64,000 nucleotides of DNA. Origin: Sulfuricaulis sp. GTDB lineage: Bacteria; Pseudomonadota; Gammaproteobacteria; Acidiferrobacterales; Sulfurifustaceae. The stretch covers positions 1 to 64,000 of the forward strand of contig NZ_JANLGY010000011.1 in assembly GCF_024653915.1 (NCBI RefSeq). The letters run 5' to 3'. Position 1 is the stretch's first letter. Every line of letters starts with the position of its first letter. Below are positions 53,068 to 61,185 of this stretch, piece after piece. Below the pieces are notes generated by a model. It was not told the DNA's origin and did no database searches. It worked only from the letters and a program-made list of their open reading frames with translations. The position numbers were made by a program, and so were the translations under genes.

Positions 53068-53931
53068 ATGCTTTTAAATTCGCATACTTCCTTATTCTGT
53101 TTGATTGTTGGTCTGCTCTTGGCGCCGGCTGCTGTGGCTGTCACTCCGCATGATGCCGGCATGCATAACCCGCCAGCGGCGTCAGCGGCGGGAAGTTCGC
53201 CATCGAATTTCGATGAAAAGACCGCGCTCACCATCAGTCAGGGTGTGATCGGCAAATTCGTCGGTGATTACACGCTGACGGCGACGGACGGACGCCGTGT
53301 GCGCTTGTCGGAATATCGCGGCAAGCCGCTGGTGATCAGCCTCATCTACACCAGCTGCTATCACATCTGTCCCACCACGACGCAGCATCTCGCCAAGGTG
53401 ACGCGCACCGCACGCGCCGCGCTCGGGCCGGAGAGTTTCAGCGTTCTCAGCATCGGTTTCGACACGCCGAAAGACACACCGGTGGCCATGCGCCAGTTTT
53501 CGCTGGATCAGGGTATCGACATTTCCGGCTGGTTGTTTCTGAGTGCCGACGCGCCTTCGATGGAAGGTCTCACAAAAGAGCTTGGCTTCATTTCCTATCG
53601 CGCGCCGCACGGCTTCGATCACCTGATCCAGGCGACGGTGATCGATGCGCAGGGAAAAATTTATCGTCAGGTTTACGGAATGACCTTCGAGACGCCGCTG
53701 CTCGTGGAGCCGTTGAAGGAGCTGGTCTTCGGGAAACCGGTTGCGCACTCATTTCTCTCCAGCCTCAGCAACAAGATCAAGTTGTTCTGCACCGTCTACG
53801 ACCCGACAACCGACAAGTATCGTTTTGATTATTCGATATTCATGGGACTATTCATCGGCGCCAGTTCCATCGGCATCGTGAGTTTTCTGGTTTTCCGGGA
53901 ATGGCGTCGAAACCGCCGACGCCGGGGTTGA
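53068..53931 (+). CDS. SCO1/SenC copper chaperone
   Basis: A 287-residue membrane-anchored thioredoxin-fold protein. A signal-like N-terminal helix (LFCLIVGLLLAPAAVAV) is followed by the copper-binding motif SCYHIC (C-x3-C) within LIYTSCYHICPTTTQH, the conserved His in APHGFDHLIQ, and a second hydrophobic helix at the C-terminus (FMGLFIGASSIGIVSFLVF). SCO proteins load the CuA site of subunit II. The start was set at ATG 53068 because the longer frame begins in non-coding sequence. It follows subunit I by about 215 bp, a typical position for senC in sNOR-type operons. Confidence 0.87.
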   Translation: MLLNSHTSLFCLIVGLLLAPAAVAVTPHDAGMHNPPAASAAGSSPSNFDEKTALTISQGVIGKFVGDYTLTATDGRRVRLSEYRGKPLVISLIYTSCYHICPTTTQHLAKVTRTARAALGPESFSVLSIGFDTPKDTPVAMRQFSLDQGIDISGWLFLSADAPSMEGLTKELGFISYRAPHGFDHLIQATVIDAQGKIYRQVYGMTFETPLLVEPLKELVFGKPVAHSFLSSLSNKIKLFCTVYDPTTDKYRFDYSIFMGLFIGASSIGIVSFLVFREWRRNRRRRG

Positions 53932-53970
53932 CCTGCGTCATACTCTTATTCCCCACCATAATGCTAAGGT

Positions 53971-55629
53971 ATGTCCGTCGTTACACCGGATGAAGAGCGG
54001 ATATTTCGGAGACGGATATTGTTAGAAGCCATACAGCGCACGGGTCGTCAGGCATTTGCGTTTGTGGAAAATGCTTTTGATGCCGCGTTCGGTCCCCGGA
54101 TCAATCCTTTTTACCACCTCGGGGCGCTGTCTTTTTTCTTCTTCTGGGTCGTGACGGCCAGCGGCATTTATCTCTTTATTTTTTTCGAGACCAGCATCGA
54201 GGGCGCTTACCGTTCGGTCGAATATTTGACGCACAGCCAGTGGTACCTGGGCGGAGTGGCACGCAGCCTGCACCGCTATGCCTCGGATGCGATGGTGGTT
54301 GTTGTGCTGCTGCATCTGGTGCGCGAGTTCGTTCTGGATCGCTACCGGGGCGTGCGCTGGTATGCGTGGATCACGGGGGTGATGCTGTTGTGGTTCCTGT
54401 ACGCCTCGGGCATCGGCGGTTACTGGCTGGTGTGGGACCGCCTGGCTCAGTACATCGCGGTGGTGACCGCGGAGTGGCTCGACTGGCTGCCGATCTTCAG
54501 TGAATCCATCGCGCGAAATTTTCTCAACAGCGCAACCGTCAGTGACCGTTTTTTCTCGTTGCTGTCCTTCATGCACATCGGCATTCCGCTGTTTCTGCTG
54601 CTTGGCATGTGGATCCATATCCAGCGCATCAGCCGCGCCAAAACCAATCCGCCACGGGCGATCATGATCGGCACGCTGACGGCGCTCACGGCGCTGTCGC
54701 TGGTGTATCCGGCGTTGAGCCAGGGGCCGGCCGATCTCGACACAGTGGTCGGCGTGGTGCAGCCCGACTGGTTTTATCTCATGCTTTATCCGCTGATCGA
54801 TGTCTGGTCACCGGGAGCTGTCTGGGCCATCGCGGGTGGCGGCACCTTGTTGCTGATGATCCTGCCGTGGCTCCCGCGCAGGCAGGAGGCGGCCGCGGCC
54901 GTGGTCAGCCTTGCGAATTGCAACGGGTGCGGACGCTGCTTTGCGGATTGCCCTTACAGCGCGGTGATCATACAGCCGCGCACCGACGGGCTGCCGTATG
55001 AGAGTGAGGCTTCCGTAAATCCGGATTTGTGCACGGCCTGCGGGATCTGCGCCGGCGCCTGCCCGACCGCTACACCGTTTCGACGCACGACGGAACTCGT
55101 TGCCGGCATCGACATGCCGCTCCTGCCGGTGCGCGAGATACGTCAACGCACACTGGATGCCATGATGGGACTTTCCGGAAATGACCGGGTACTCGTCTAC
55201 GGCTGCCATTCCAGCGGCAACCTGGCGTCGCTTGAAACATCGGGAGTCGGCGTGGTCGCGTTGCCTTGCGTGGGGGCCTTGCCGCCTGCGTTCATCGATT
55301 TTGTCGTCACCCGTCGCCACGCCGATGGTGTGATGCTCGTCGGGTGTGCGGCGGGCGATTGTTATCATCGACTGGGAGTGGAATGGATGGAGCAGCGCCT
55401 GGCGGGACAGCGCGATCCTTATCTGCGCGGGCGCGTGTCGCGCGACCGGATCGCCACTGTCTGGGTGGCGCCGTCAGGTGCCGCGCTACTGATGCGTGAA
55501 CTGGAAGCCTTTCGCGCACGGCTGCGGGAAATGGGGCCATACCAGAAAGGCGGAGGCTTGCCACCGTCTTCCGCGCCCCCGGATCCAAATCAAGACGAGG
55601 CGAGAGATGTCTCTTATCGCATGGGATGA
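53971..55629 (+). CDS. Cytochrome b-ferredoxin-MvhD fusion protein
   Basis: A 552-residue membrane protein with three modules. Residues 30-250 are a cytochrome b N-terminal domain: helices with H-x13-H pairs (HRYASDAMVVVVLLH and HIGIPLFLLLGMWIH) that would bind two b haems. Another membrane pair follows to about 305. Residues 315-370 are a 2[4Fe-4S] ferredoxin (CNGCGRCFADC, CTACGICAGAC). Residues 395-500 match the MvhD/hydrogenase delta domain with conserved cysteines (YGCHSSGN, LPCVGALP, VGCAAGDCYHR), a 2Fe-2S-type electron carrier normally partnered with Hdr. The fusion could carry electrons between quinol and a cytoplasmic or heterodisulfide reductase-like acceptor. It overlaps the bacteriohemerythrin gene by 23 bp and sits between the SCO and second NO reductase genes. 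Confidence 0.78.
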   Translation: MSVVTPDEERIFRRRILLEAIQRTGRQAFAFVENAFDAAFGPRINPFYHLGALSFFFFWVVTASGIYLFIFFETSIEGAYRSVEYLTHSQWYLGGVARSLHRYASDAMVVVVLLHLVREFVLDRYRGVRWYAWITGVMLLWFLYASGIGGYWLVWDRLAQYIAVVTAEWLDWLPIFSESIARNFLNSATVSDRFFSLLSFMHIGIPLFLLLGMWIHIQRISRAKTNPPRAIMIGTLTALTALSLVYPALSQGPADLDTVVGVVQPDWFYLMLYPLIDVWSPGAVWAIAGGGTLLLMILPWLPRRQEAAAAVVSLANCNGCGRCFADCPYSAVIIQPRTDGLPYESEASVNPDLCTACGICAGACPTATPFRRTTELVAGIDMPLLPVREIRQRTLDAMMGLSGNDRVLVYGCHSSGNLASLETSGVGVVALPCVGALPPAFIDFVVTRRHADGVMLVGCAAGDCYHRLGVEWMEQRLAGQRDPYLRGRVSRDRIATVWVAPSGAALLMRELEAFRARLREMGPYQKGGGLPPSSAPPDPNQDEARDVSYRMG

Positions 55630-55999
55630 CCGGTTTTCAGTCGGTGATGCATCCGTCGATCACGAGCATCGTGAACTCATCGGGCTTATCAACGAAACCT
55701 ACGACAGGTTAAAGCGTCCCGACGCTGACATCACCGTGCCCGATTTTCTCGGCGAGATATATACGCGCATATCCGCGCACTTTGCACTCGAGGAAAAACT
55801 CATGCGCGCGAGTCGCTATGTTCACTTCCAGGAGCATAAGGCGGATCATGAGCGCCTGCTGGACGAAATCCGCGATATCATGGACGATTACGAGGACAAA
55901 CGGATTTTCGATGCGGAGCAACTCGTGCAGCGCTTGGGGGCGTGGTTTGGCGTGCATTTCCGCACGCACGACGCGCGGCTGCACCGGAATCTGGGCTAA
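55607..55999 (+). CDS. Bacteriohemerythrin
   Basis: A 130-residue single-domain hemerythrin. The start MSLIAWDDRFSVGDASVDHEH and the motifs HEHRELIGLINE, HFALEEKLM, HKADHERLLDEI and HFRTHD give the His and Glu ligands of the di-iron O2/NO-binding site. It overlaps the preceding fusion gene, so coupling is likely, and ATG 55607 (with GAGGCGAGAG before it) matches the usual family N-terminus. It may carry O2 or scavenge NO for the neighbouring haem-copper enzymes. Confidence 0.87.
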   Translation: MSLIAWDDRFSVGDASVDHEHRELIGLINETYDRLKRPDADITVPDFLGEIYTRISAHFALEEKLMRASRYVHFQEHKADHERLLDEIRDIMDDYEDKRIFDAEQLVQRLGAWFGVHFRTHDARLHRNLG

Positions 56000-56024
56000 T
56001 GAAGAGAGATTTTTATATGAATAT

Positions 56025-56101
56025 TCACCGCCGAGATCGCAGAGAGCGCAGAGTTAACAATAAATCATGAATTCAACCTCTCTGCGTTCTCTGCGGTTAA
56101 A
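56025..56101. repeat. Inverted repeat of the CGCAGAGA family, copy 1
   Basis: The arms TCACCGCCGAGATCGCAGAG and CTCTCTGCGTTCTCTGCGG are complementary in register; the unit CGCAGAGA recurs every 9-10 nt. A second copy at 56639-56713 lies on the other side of the 168-residue membrane protein gene, so the gene is bracketed. Confidence 0.8.
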
Positions 56102-56125
56102 TTTCATATCAAGAGGTTTTGAGTC

Positions 56126-56632
56126 ATGCTGAAAAACATTTTGCGGTATTCCGGCCAGGCCCTGTTCTACGGGCTGTTTGTCGCCTTTATCGGCTACTTT
56201 TCGGTGGCCCCGGCCTATGTGCATTTCCCCTCCGATCAGGGCCTGATCAAGGCGAGCTTCAGCCATGCCGGACAACCGCTGGAGGAATGCCGCGCGCGCA
56301 GCGCCGCAGAACTGGAGAAGCTGCCGCCCAACATGCGCATCCCCATGCTGTGCGGACGCGAGCGCTCTCCCTTGACGTTCGAGTTGGAGCTGGACGGCAA
56401 GCCGATTTACCGGGCTGAATTACCCCCGCGGGGCCTCTCGCGTGATGGCGCTTCCACCGTGTATCAACGCTTCCCGGTGCCCGCAGGCCAGCATCGTTTG
56501 CGCGCCCGCCTGAAGGATAGCGTGCGCGTACCTGACTTTAATTACACGAAGGAAGCCAACGTGAGCGTGACACCGGGTCAGGTTTTCGTGGTCGACTTCA
56601 ACGCCCGCGCCGGCGGGTTTGTGTTTAAATAA
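56126..56632 (+). CDS. Membrane-anchored periplasmic protein of unknown function
   Basis: A 168-residue protein with one N-terminal helix (ALFYGLFVAFIGYFSVAP) and a periplasmic beta-rich domain. Two cysteines (EECRARS, MLCGRERSP) are conserved-looking and could form a disulfide. No family was recognised. Its place between bacteriohemerythrin and the second oxidase-like putative NO reductase suggests an accessory role there, as for small orfs found with sNOR/eNOR-type operons. It is bracketed by two related inverted repeats. Confidence 0.7.
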   Translation: MLKNILRYSGQALFYGLFVAFIGYFSVAPAYVHFPSDQGLIKASFSHAGQPLEECRARSAAELEKLPPNMRIPMLCGRERSPLTFELELDGKPIYRAELPPRGLSRDGASTVYQRFPVPAGQHRLRARLKDSVRVPDFNYTKEANVSVTPGQVFVVDFNARAGGFVFK

Positions 56633-56638
56633 GAAATT

Positions 56639-56713
56639 CAACCGCAGAGGGCGCGGAGAACGCAGAGAGAATGAATGCATGATTGGTTTTTAACTCTGCG
56701 ATCTCTGCGGTGA
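56639..56713. repeat. Inverted repeat of the CGCAGAGA family, copy 2
   Basis: The arms ACCGCAGAGGGCGCGGAGAA and AACTCTGCGATCTCTGCGGT are complementary in register. It ends nine bases before the start of the next gene (56722), so an RNA hairpin could affect its ribosome site. Confidence 0.8.
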
Positions 56714-56721
56714 ATAATCAT

Positions 56722-58086
56722 ATGGAATTCTCGCTTCCGATTCCCGACGGCGCGCGCCGCAACCTGGCGCGCGGCTGGTTGTTGCTCGGACTGGTTTCGC
56801 TCCTGGTCTCGGGAATTTTCTCGGTGCTGCTGGTACTGGCGCGCACCCCCTACGTACAGAATTTTTTCCCGTGGACGGATTTTTTCCACACCGCGCTGGT
56901 GGTGCACGTGGACCTCTCGGTGCTGGTCTGGTTTCTCGCTTTTGGCGGCGTGTTGTGGAGTCTCAATTCCACGCCGCGGTTTTTGAGCGCCGGCCGACTG
57001 GCACTCCTGCTCGCCATACTGGGAACACTCGTAATGGCGACGGCACCCTTCCTCGGCGCGGGTGAGGCCTTGATGAGCAACTATATCCCGGTGTTGCAGC
57101 ACCCGCTGTTCCTGGCCGGTCTGCTGTTGTTTACCGGCGGCATAGGCTTGCTGGTGTTGCGCGCCATGGGGGCGATCCCGCCGGTGGGCCAGTGGATGCA
57201 GGGCGCCGCCGCCTTGCGCTTCGGACTCAATACGGCGGCGGTGTCGGCGATGCTGGCACTTATGGCCTTTGGTTGGTCGTATTTCACGGTTCCGGACATT
57301 TTGCGCGGCAAGCCGTATTACGAGCTGCTGTTCTGGGGCGGTGGGCATGTGCTGCAATTCACCTACACGCTGCTCATGCTGGTCTCATGGCTGTGGCTGG
57401 CCTCGGCCAGCAACGTGCGCCTCGCGCTGAGTCCTCGCGTGGCGCTGGTTTTTTTCGGATTCGGACTCGCCGCCGTGTTTATCACGCCGATCATTTATTA
57501 CTCGTATCCCGTGACGTCGGTGGAACACATCAAGCTGTTTACCTGGCTCATGCAGTATGGCGGCAGCCTGGCGGCGCTGCCCCTGAGTCTGGCATTACTT
57601 CACGGACTGTGGCGGGCGGAGCGCGCACAGGGTGACGCGCAACCGCTGCGTGCCGCCTTGATTGCCTCGATGGTCCTGTTCGGCGCCGGCGGCGTGATCG
57701 GTTTTCTTATCACTGGCACCAACGTCACCATCCCGGCGCATTATCACGGCAGCATTGTCGGTGTGACCTTGGCGCTCATGGGGCTGACCTATTATCTCCT
57801 GCCGCATTTCGGTTACCGCCGGCCCGACATGAAACTTGCCCGGCTCCAGCCGTACTTTTACGGCGGCGGCCAGTTGCTGCACGTGCTCGGGCTGGTGATC
57901 TCGGGCGGTTACGGCGTGCAGCGCAAGGTCGCGGGGGCCGCGCAGGAACTCGACACGGTGGAGCGCGTCGCCGGCATGGGACTCATGGGGCTGGGCGGAA
58001 TGATTTCCATCATCGGTGGATTTTTGTTTATCTATGTTTGTTACCGTGCCATGTGGCCGAAGCAATCGTTCAGCGCTAAACCCTAA
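56722..58086 (+). CDS. Heme-copper oxidase-like subunit I with altered metal site; putative NO reductase
   Basis: A 454-residue membrane protein with about 12 helices, near NorB or a small CcoN in size. Histidine H62 (VVHVDLS) and the late pair in IPAHYHGSIVGVTLALMGL match haem ligands. The active-site helix reads GGGHVLQF (H209), with Phe213 in the position of the cross-linked Tyr. The usual CuB His-His pair is replaced by Glu268-His269 (SVEHIKLF), if the alignment is right. Loss of Tyr and of one His points away from O2 reduction; classes such as gNOR are known to have altered ligands. No cytochrome c subunit is adjacent; electrons may come from the neighbouring cytochrome b-ferredoxin fusion. 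ATG 56722 is used because the longer frame starts in the inverted repeat. Confidence 0.72.
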   Translation: MEFSLPIPDGARRNLARGWLLLGLVSLLVSGIFSVLLVLARTPYVQNFFPWTDFFHTALVVHVDLSVLVWFLAFGGVLWSLNSTPRFLSAGRLALLLAILGTLVMATAPFLGAGEALMSNYIPVLQHPLFLAGLLLFTGGIGLLVLRAMGAIPPVGQWMQGAAALRFGLNTAAVSAMLALMAFGWSYFTVPDILRGKPYYELLFWGGGHVLQFTYTLLMLVSWLWLASASNVRLALSPRVALVFFGFGLAAVFITPIIYYSYPVTSVEHIKLFTWLMQYGGSLAALPLSLALLHGLWRAERAQGDAQPLRAALIASMVLFGAGGVIGFLITGTNVTIPAHYHGSIVGVTLALMGLTYYLLPHFGYRRPDMKLARLQPYFYGGGQLLHVLGLVISGGYGVQRKVAGAAQELDTVERVAGMGLMGLGGMISIIGGFLFIYVCYRAMWPKQSFSAKP

Positions 58087-58199
58087 GCCGCTACACGATA
58101 ATTCCTCCCTTCCTTTTCCCGCATTGATCACGAGCCTTTTCCCGAAAGGGATAGGCAGCGTATCCACGGTGGCGAGATGCCTCTCGCTGTTGGGTTCAC

Positions 58200-58213
58200 T
58201 TGATCTAGATCAA
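58200..58213. promoter_or_regulatory. FNR/DNR-like box upstream of dsrA
   Basis: TTGAT-CTAG-ATCAA, a perfect 14-bp palindrome, 141 bp before the dsrA start at 58354. No other gene on either side would clearly use it, since the gene before it ends at 58086. Confidence 0.75.
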
Positions 58214-58353
58214 TCACACGCGCACATGGATTTCTAATCATGGCTGCGTGAAAAACGGTATCGGTCGGAGTCTGTCGCCAGCGGTCGAACGGCGCACCCT
58301 CTCAGGCACTGGACCGGCCACGTGAAATCATTCCTGATCCGAGGAGAAGGCGC

Positions 58354-59586
58354 ATGAGCAAAAAGATGCACGCAACCCCGATGCTGGACCAGCTCGAAAG
58401 CGGTCCCTGGCCGAGCTTTGTCACCGGCCTGAAACGTCTGGCGAAGGACAACGATATGATGGTGGATCTGCTCGGCCAGTTGGAGCACTCCTACCAGACC
58501 CGCAAGGGTTACTGGAAGGGGGGCACCGCGAGCGTGAAAGGCTACGGCGGCGGCGTGATTCCACGATTCTCCGAAATAGCGGACAAGTTTCCGGAATCGA
58601 AAGAATTTCACACGCTGCGCATCATGCCGGCGCCTGGCATGCATTACGATACAGATATCCTGCGCAAGTTCTGCGATATCTGGGAGAAGCACGGCTCGGG
58701 CCTGATCGCGCTGCACGGGCAAAGCGGCGACATCATGCTCCAGGGCTGCACCACGGAAAACATTCAAGCCGCGTTCGACGAAGTGAATGAACTCGGTTTC
58801 GACATGGGCGGCGCGGGCCCGTCGGTGCGCACCTCCATGTCCTGCGTCGGCCACGCGCGCTGCGAGCACTCCTGCTTCGACGAAGGCCGCGCGCACCGTA
58901 CCGTGATGAACACCTTCACCGACGACCTGCATCGCCCAGCGCTGCCGTACAAGTTCAAGTTCAAGTTCTCCGGCTGCGGCAACGACTGCATGAACTCGAT
59001 CCAGCGTTCCGACATGGCCGTGATCGGCACCTGGCGCGACGATATCCAGGTGAACCAGGCCGAGGTCAAGAATTTCGTGAAGGCCAAGGGTCGCGAGTAT
59101 GTGATCGACAACGTCGTCACGCGTTGTCCGACCAAGGCCATCAAGCTCAAGAACGACGACACGCTCGAGATCGACAACCGCAATTGCGTCAGGTGCATGC
59201 ACTGCATCAACGTCATGACCAAGGCGCTGTCGCCGGGCAAGGACCGCGGCGTGACCGTCCTCATGGGCGGCAAGCGCACGCTCAAGATCGGCGACCTCAT
59301 GGGCACGGTGATCGTGCCGTTCATGAAACTCGACACCGACGAGGATTTCGAGCAGCTCGTCGAACTCGGCAGGAGCACCATCGATTTCTGGGCCGAGAAC
59401 GGCCTGGAGCACGAGCGCTGCGGCGAGATGATCGAACGCATCGGTCTCAACAACTTCCTGGAGGGTATTGGACGCGAGGTGGATCCGAACATGATCAACC
59501 ATCCGCGCACCAATCCGTACATCCGCATGGACGGCTGGGACGACGAGGTCGCGCGCCTGAAGGCCAGCAAGGCCCAAGCTGGTTAA
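58354..59586 (+). CDS. dsrA: Dissimilatory sulfite reductase alpha subunit
   Basis: A 410-residue cytoplasmic sulfite reductase subunit. The siroheme-[4Fe-4S] ligands are C164-x5-C170 (CVGHARC), C174, and C208-x3-C212 (SGCGNDC). A ferredoxin domain (about 258-300) has CPTKAIKL and CVRCMHCINV. Sequences of this kind work in reverse in sulfur oxidisers, turning sulfane sulfur to sulfite; that direction is expected here since no sulfate-reducer genes (dsrD, aprAB nearby) are seen, but it is not proved. dsrA is followed by dsrB, with an inverted repeat between. The other usual dsr genes (dsrEFH, dsrC, dsrMKJOP) are not in the window. Confidence 0.93.
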   Translation: MSKKMHATPMLDQLESGPWPSFVTGLKRLAKDNDMMVDLLGQLEHSYQTRKGYWKGGTASVKGYGGGVIPRFSEIADKFPESKEFHTLRIMPAPGMHYDTDILRKFCDIWEKHGSGLIALHGQSGDIMLQGCTTENIQAAFDEVNELGFDMGGAGPSVRTSMSCVGHARCEHSCFDEGRAHRTVMNTFTDDLHRPALPYKFKFKFSGCGNDCMNSIQRSDMAVIGTWRDDIQVNQAEVKNFVKAKGREYVIDNVVTRCPTKAIKLKNDDTLEIDNRNCVRCMHCINVMTKALSPGKDRGVTVLMGGKRTLKIGDLMGTVIVPFMKLDTDEDFEQLVELGRSTIDFWAENGLEHERCGEMIERIGLNNFLEGIGREVDPNMINHPRTNPYIRMDGWDDEVARLKASKAQAG

Positions 59587-59598
59587 AAAGAGCCACTG

Positions 59599-59689
59599 CA
59601 ACCACAGATAAACGCAGATGAACACGGATAAAAGCAAAAGATTTTTTGGTTTCTTAATCTGCGTTAATCAGCGTTCATCTGCGGTTTCA
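59599..59689. repeat. Inverted repeat of the CACAGATAAACGCAGAT family
   Basis: The arms AACCACAGATAAACGCAGAT and ATCAGCGTTCATCTGCGGTT, plus inner units, are complementary. The unit ACGCAGATGA recurs every 10-11 nt. It lies between dsrA and dsrB, so it forms a hairpin inside the dsrAB mRNA. Confidence 0.82.
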
Positions 59690-59712
59690 AAAATCATATA
59701 GAGGATATCAAT

Positions 59713-60786
59713 ATGACTGCACAGCCCCGTATGCCCATCGAGTCCGGCGTGCCGGATCATTTCCAGTACATGCATCCGACCCTGCGGCGCAATTACGGCC
59801 AGTGGGCCTGGCACGAACGCCCGCGCCCCGGCGTGCTGCACCACGTGTCGCAAACCGGCGACCAGGTCTGGACCGTGCGCGCCGGCACCCAGCGGCAGAT
59901 GGACGTGCACACCATTCGCAAACTGTGCGACATCGCCGACCAATACGCCGACGGCTATGTGCGCTTCACCATCCGTTCCAACATCGAGTTCATGGTGGCG
60001 GATGAAAAGAAAGTGAAACCGCTGATCGATGCGCTTTTAAAGGGGGGCTTTCCCGTCGGCGGCACCGGCAATTCCGTTTCGATGATCTCGCATACCCAGG
60101 GCTGGCTGCACTGCGATATCCCGGCCTCCGACGCTTCTGGGGCGGTCAAGTCGCTGATGGATGAGTTGCATCAGGAGTTCGTCAACGAGGATATGCCGAA
60201 CCGGGTCAAGATCACGACCTCCTGCTGTCAGATCAACTGCGGCGGTCAGGGCGACATCGCTATCAATATCCAGCACACGAAACCGCCCAAGATCAACCAC
60301 GATCTGGTGGCCAACCTCTGCGAGCGTCCCTCGGTCGTGGCGCGCTGCCCGGTGGCGGCGATCCGTCCTGCGATGGTCAACGGCAGGCCCTCGCTGGAAG
60401 TCGACGAGAAGAAATGCATCTGCTGCGGCGCCTGCTACCCGCCCTGCCCGCCGATGCAGATCAACGATCCCGAACATTCCAAATTCGCTATTTGGGTTGG
60501 CGGCAAGAACTCGAATGCCCGCACCAAGCCGATGTTCCACAAGCTGGTGGCCGCGGGCATCCCGAACAACCCGCCGCGCTGGCCCGAGGTCGCCGCGATC
60601 GTGAAGAAGATCCTGCGCGTGTACAAGGAAGACGCGCACGCTTGGGAACGCATGGGCGAATGGGTCGAGCGCATCGGCTGGCCGCGGTTCTTCGAACTGA
60701 CCGAGCTGCCGTTCACCAAGTATCATCTCGACAACTGGCGCGGTGCGCGCGCCAGTCTCAATGCCTCGGTGCATATCCGGTTCTGA
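59713..60786 (+). CDS. dsrB: Dissimilatory sulfite reductase beta subunit
   Basis: A 357-residue partner of DsrA, forming the alpha2beta2 enzyme. Features are the start RMPIESGVPDHFQYMHPTLR, the NSVSMISHTQGWLHCDIPASD region, the cluster site TTSCCQINCGGQG, and the ferredoxin motif CICCGACYPPCPPM (about residues 236-250). The C-terminal EAYEDWG-like end is replaced by RARSLNASVHIRF, typical of rDsrB. It shares the dsrA promoter and ends just before a strong terminator, so dsrAB is a two-gene unit here. Confidence 0.93.
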   Translation: MTAQPRMPIESGVPDHFQYMHPTLRRNYGQWAWHERPRPGVLHHVSQTGDQVWTVRAGTQRQMDVHTIRKLCDIADQYADGYVRFTIRSNIEFMVADEKKVKPLIDALLKGGFPVGGTGNSVSMISHTQGWLHCDIPASDASGAVKSLMDELHQEFVNEDMPNRVKITTSCCQINCGGQGDIAINIQHTKPPKINHDLVANLCERPSVVARCPVAAIRPAMVNGRPSLEVDEKKCICCGACYPPCPPMQINDPEHSKFAIWVGGKNSNARTKPMFHKLVAAGIPNNPPRWPEVAAIVKKILRVYKEDAHAWERMGEWVERIGWPRFFELTELPFTKYHLDNWRGARASLNASVHIRF

Positions 60787-60807
60787 GGGAATTTTTACTG
60801 GTGCTGT

Positions 60808-60840
60808 GCAAAAGGCGAGGGGGAATCCCTCGCCTTTTGC
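60808..60840. terminator. Bidirectional terminator between dsrB and the small membrane protein gene
   Basis: A perfect 14-bp stem GCAAAAGGCGAGGG / CCCTCGCCTTTTGC around GGAAT. The T-rich ends on both strands allow it to serve dsrB (plus) and the gene ending at 60854 (minus). Confidence 0.85.
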
Positions 60841-60853
60841 ATTGGCGCGCTGT

Positions 60854-61036
60854 TTACGAATGCATGAGGCGGCCGAGGAGCTGGAACGAGACCACGGCGA
60901 GCACCAGGATAATGACGAAGAAGATGACCGAGCGGTTCTCGAACGGGCGGCCACGAGAAGTTTCAATGCGGTCCAGTATCCAGTCGGATACAAAATAAAG
61001 CCCAATTCCTACCAATGTGAAGTAGACTATTTCCAC
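60854..61036 (-). CDS. Small two-helix membrane protein
   Basis: A 60-residue protein with two predicted transmembrane helices (IVYFTLVGIGLYFVSDWIL and VIFFVIILVLAVVSFQLLG) joined by a charged loop DRIETSRGRPFENRS. It has a GTG start at 61036 with GGAGG 12-13 nt upstream. Proteins of this kind are found as hypotheticals in sulfur-oxidising gammaproteobacteria, from memory. An FNR/DNR-type box lies 60 bp upstream, shared with nirI. The function is unknown. Confidence 0.72.
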   Translation of the reverse strand: MEIVYFTLVGIGLYFVSDWILDRIETSRGRPFENRSVIFFVIILVLAVVSFQLLGRLMHS

Positions 61037-61095
61037 TGTGCCTGCGCCTCCAGAGCGATTGTGACGGGATTCTATCGCGTTGTGAGACTTGGCAA

Positions 61096-61109
61096 TTGAC
61101 AGAAATCAA
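61096..61109. promoter_or_regulatory. FNR/DNR-like box between the small membrane protein gene and nirI
   Basis: TTGAC-AGAA-ATCAA, one base off the consensus. It is about 60 bp before the GTG start at 61036 (minus) and 77 bp before the nirI start at 61186 (plus). Confidence 0.72.
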
Positions 61110-61185
61110 TACCGCTGTAATCTCCCTGTATCAGGCTGGCTTCAGCCTTTTCAGGGATGCCTTCTTGTCCGCGCATGATTCTTTC

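Noticed and set aside
58234-59637. 467-codon minus-strand frame over dsrA
   Set aside because: dsrA is certain; the antisense frame begins in the inverted repeat and shows the false SVFICVYLW peptide.
61096-61185. Upstream extension of nirI from TTG at 61096
   Set aside because: The TTG is the first half of an FNR-like palindrome, and the extension would put about 30 polar residues before the leader helix.
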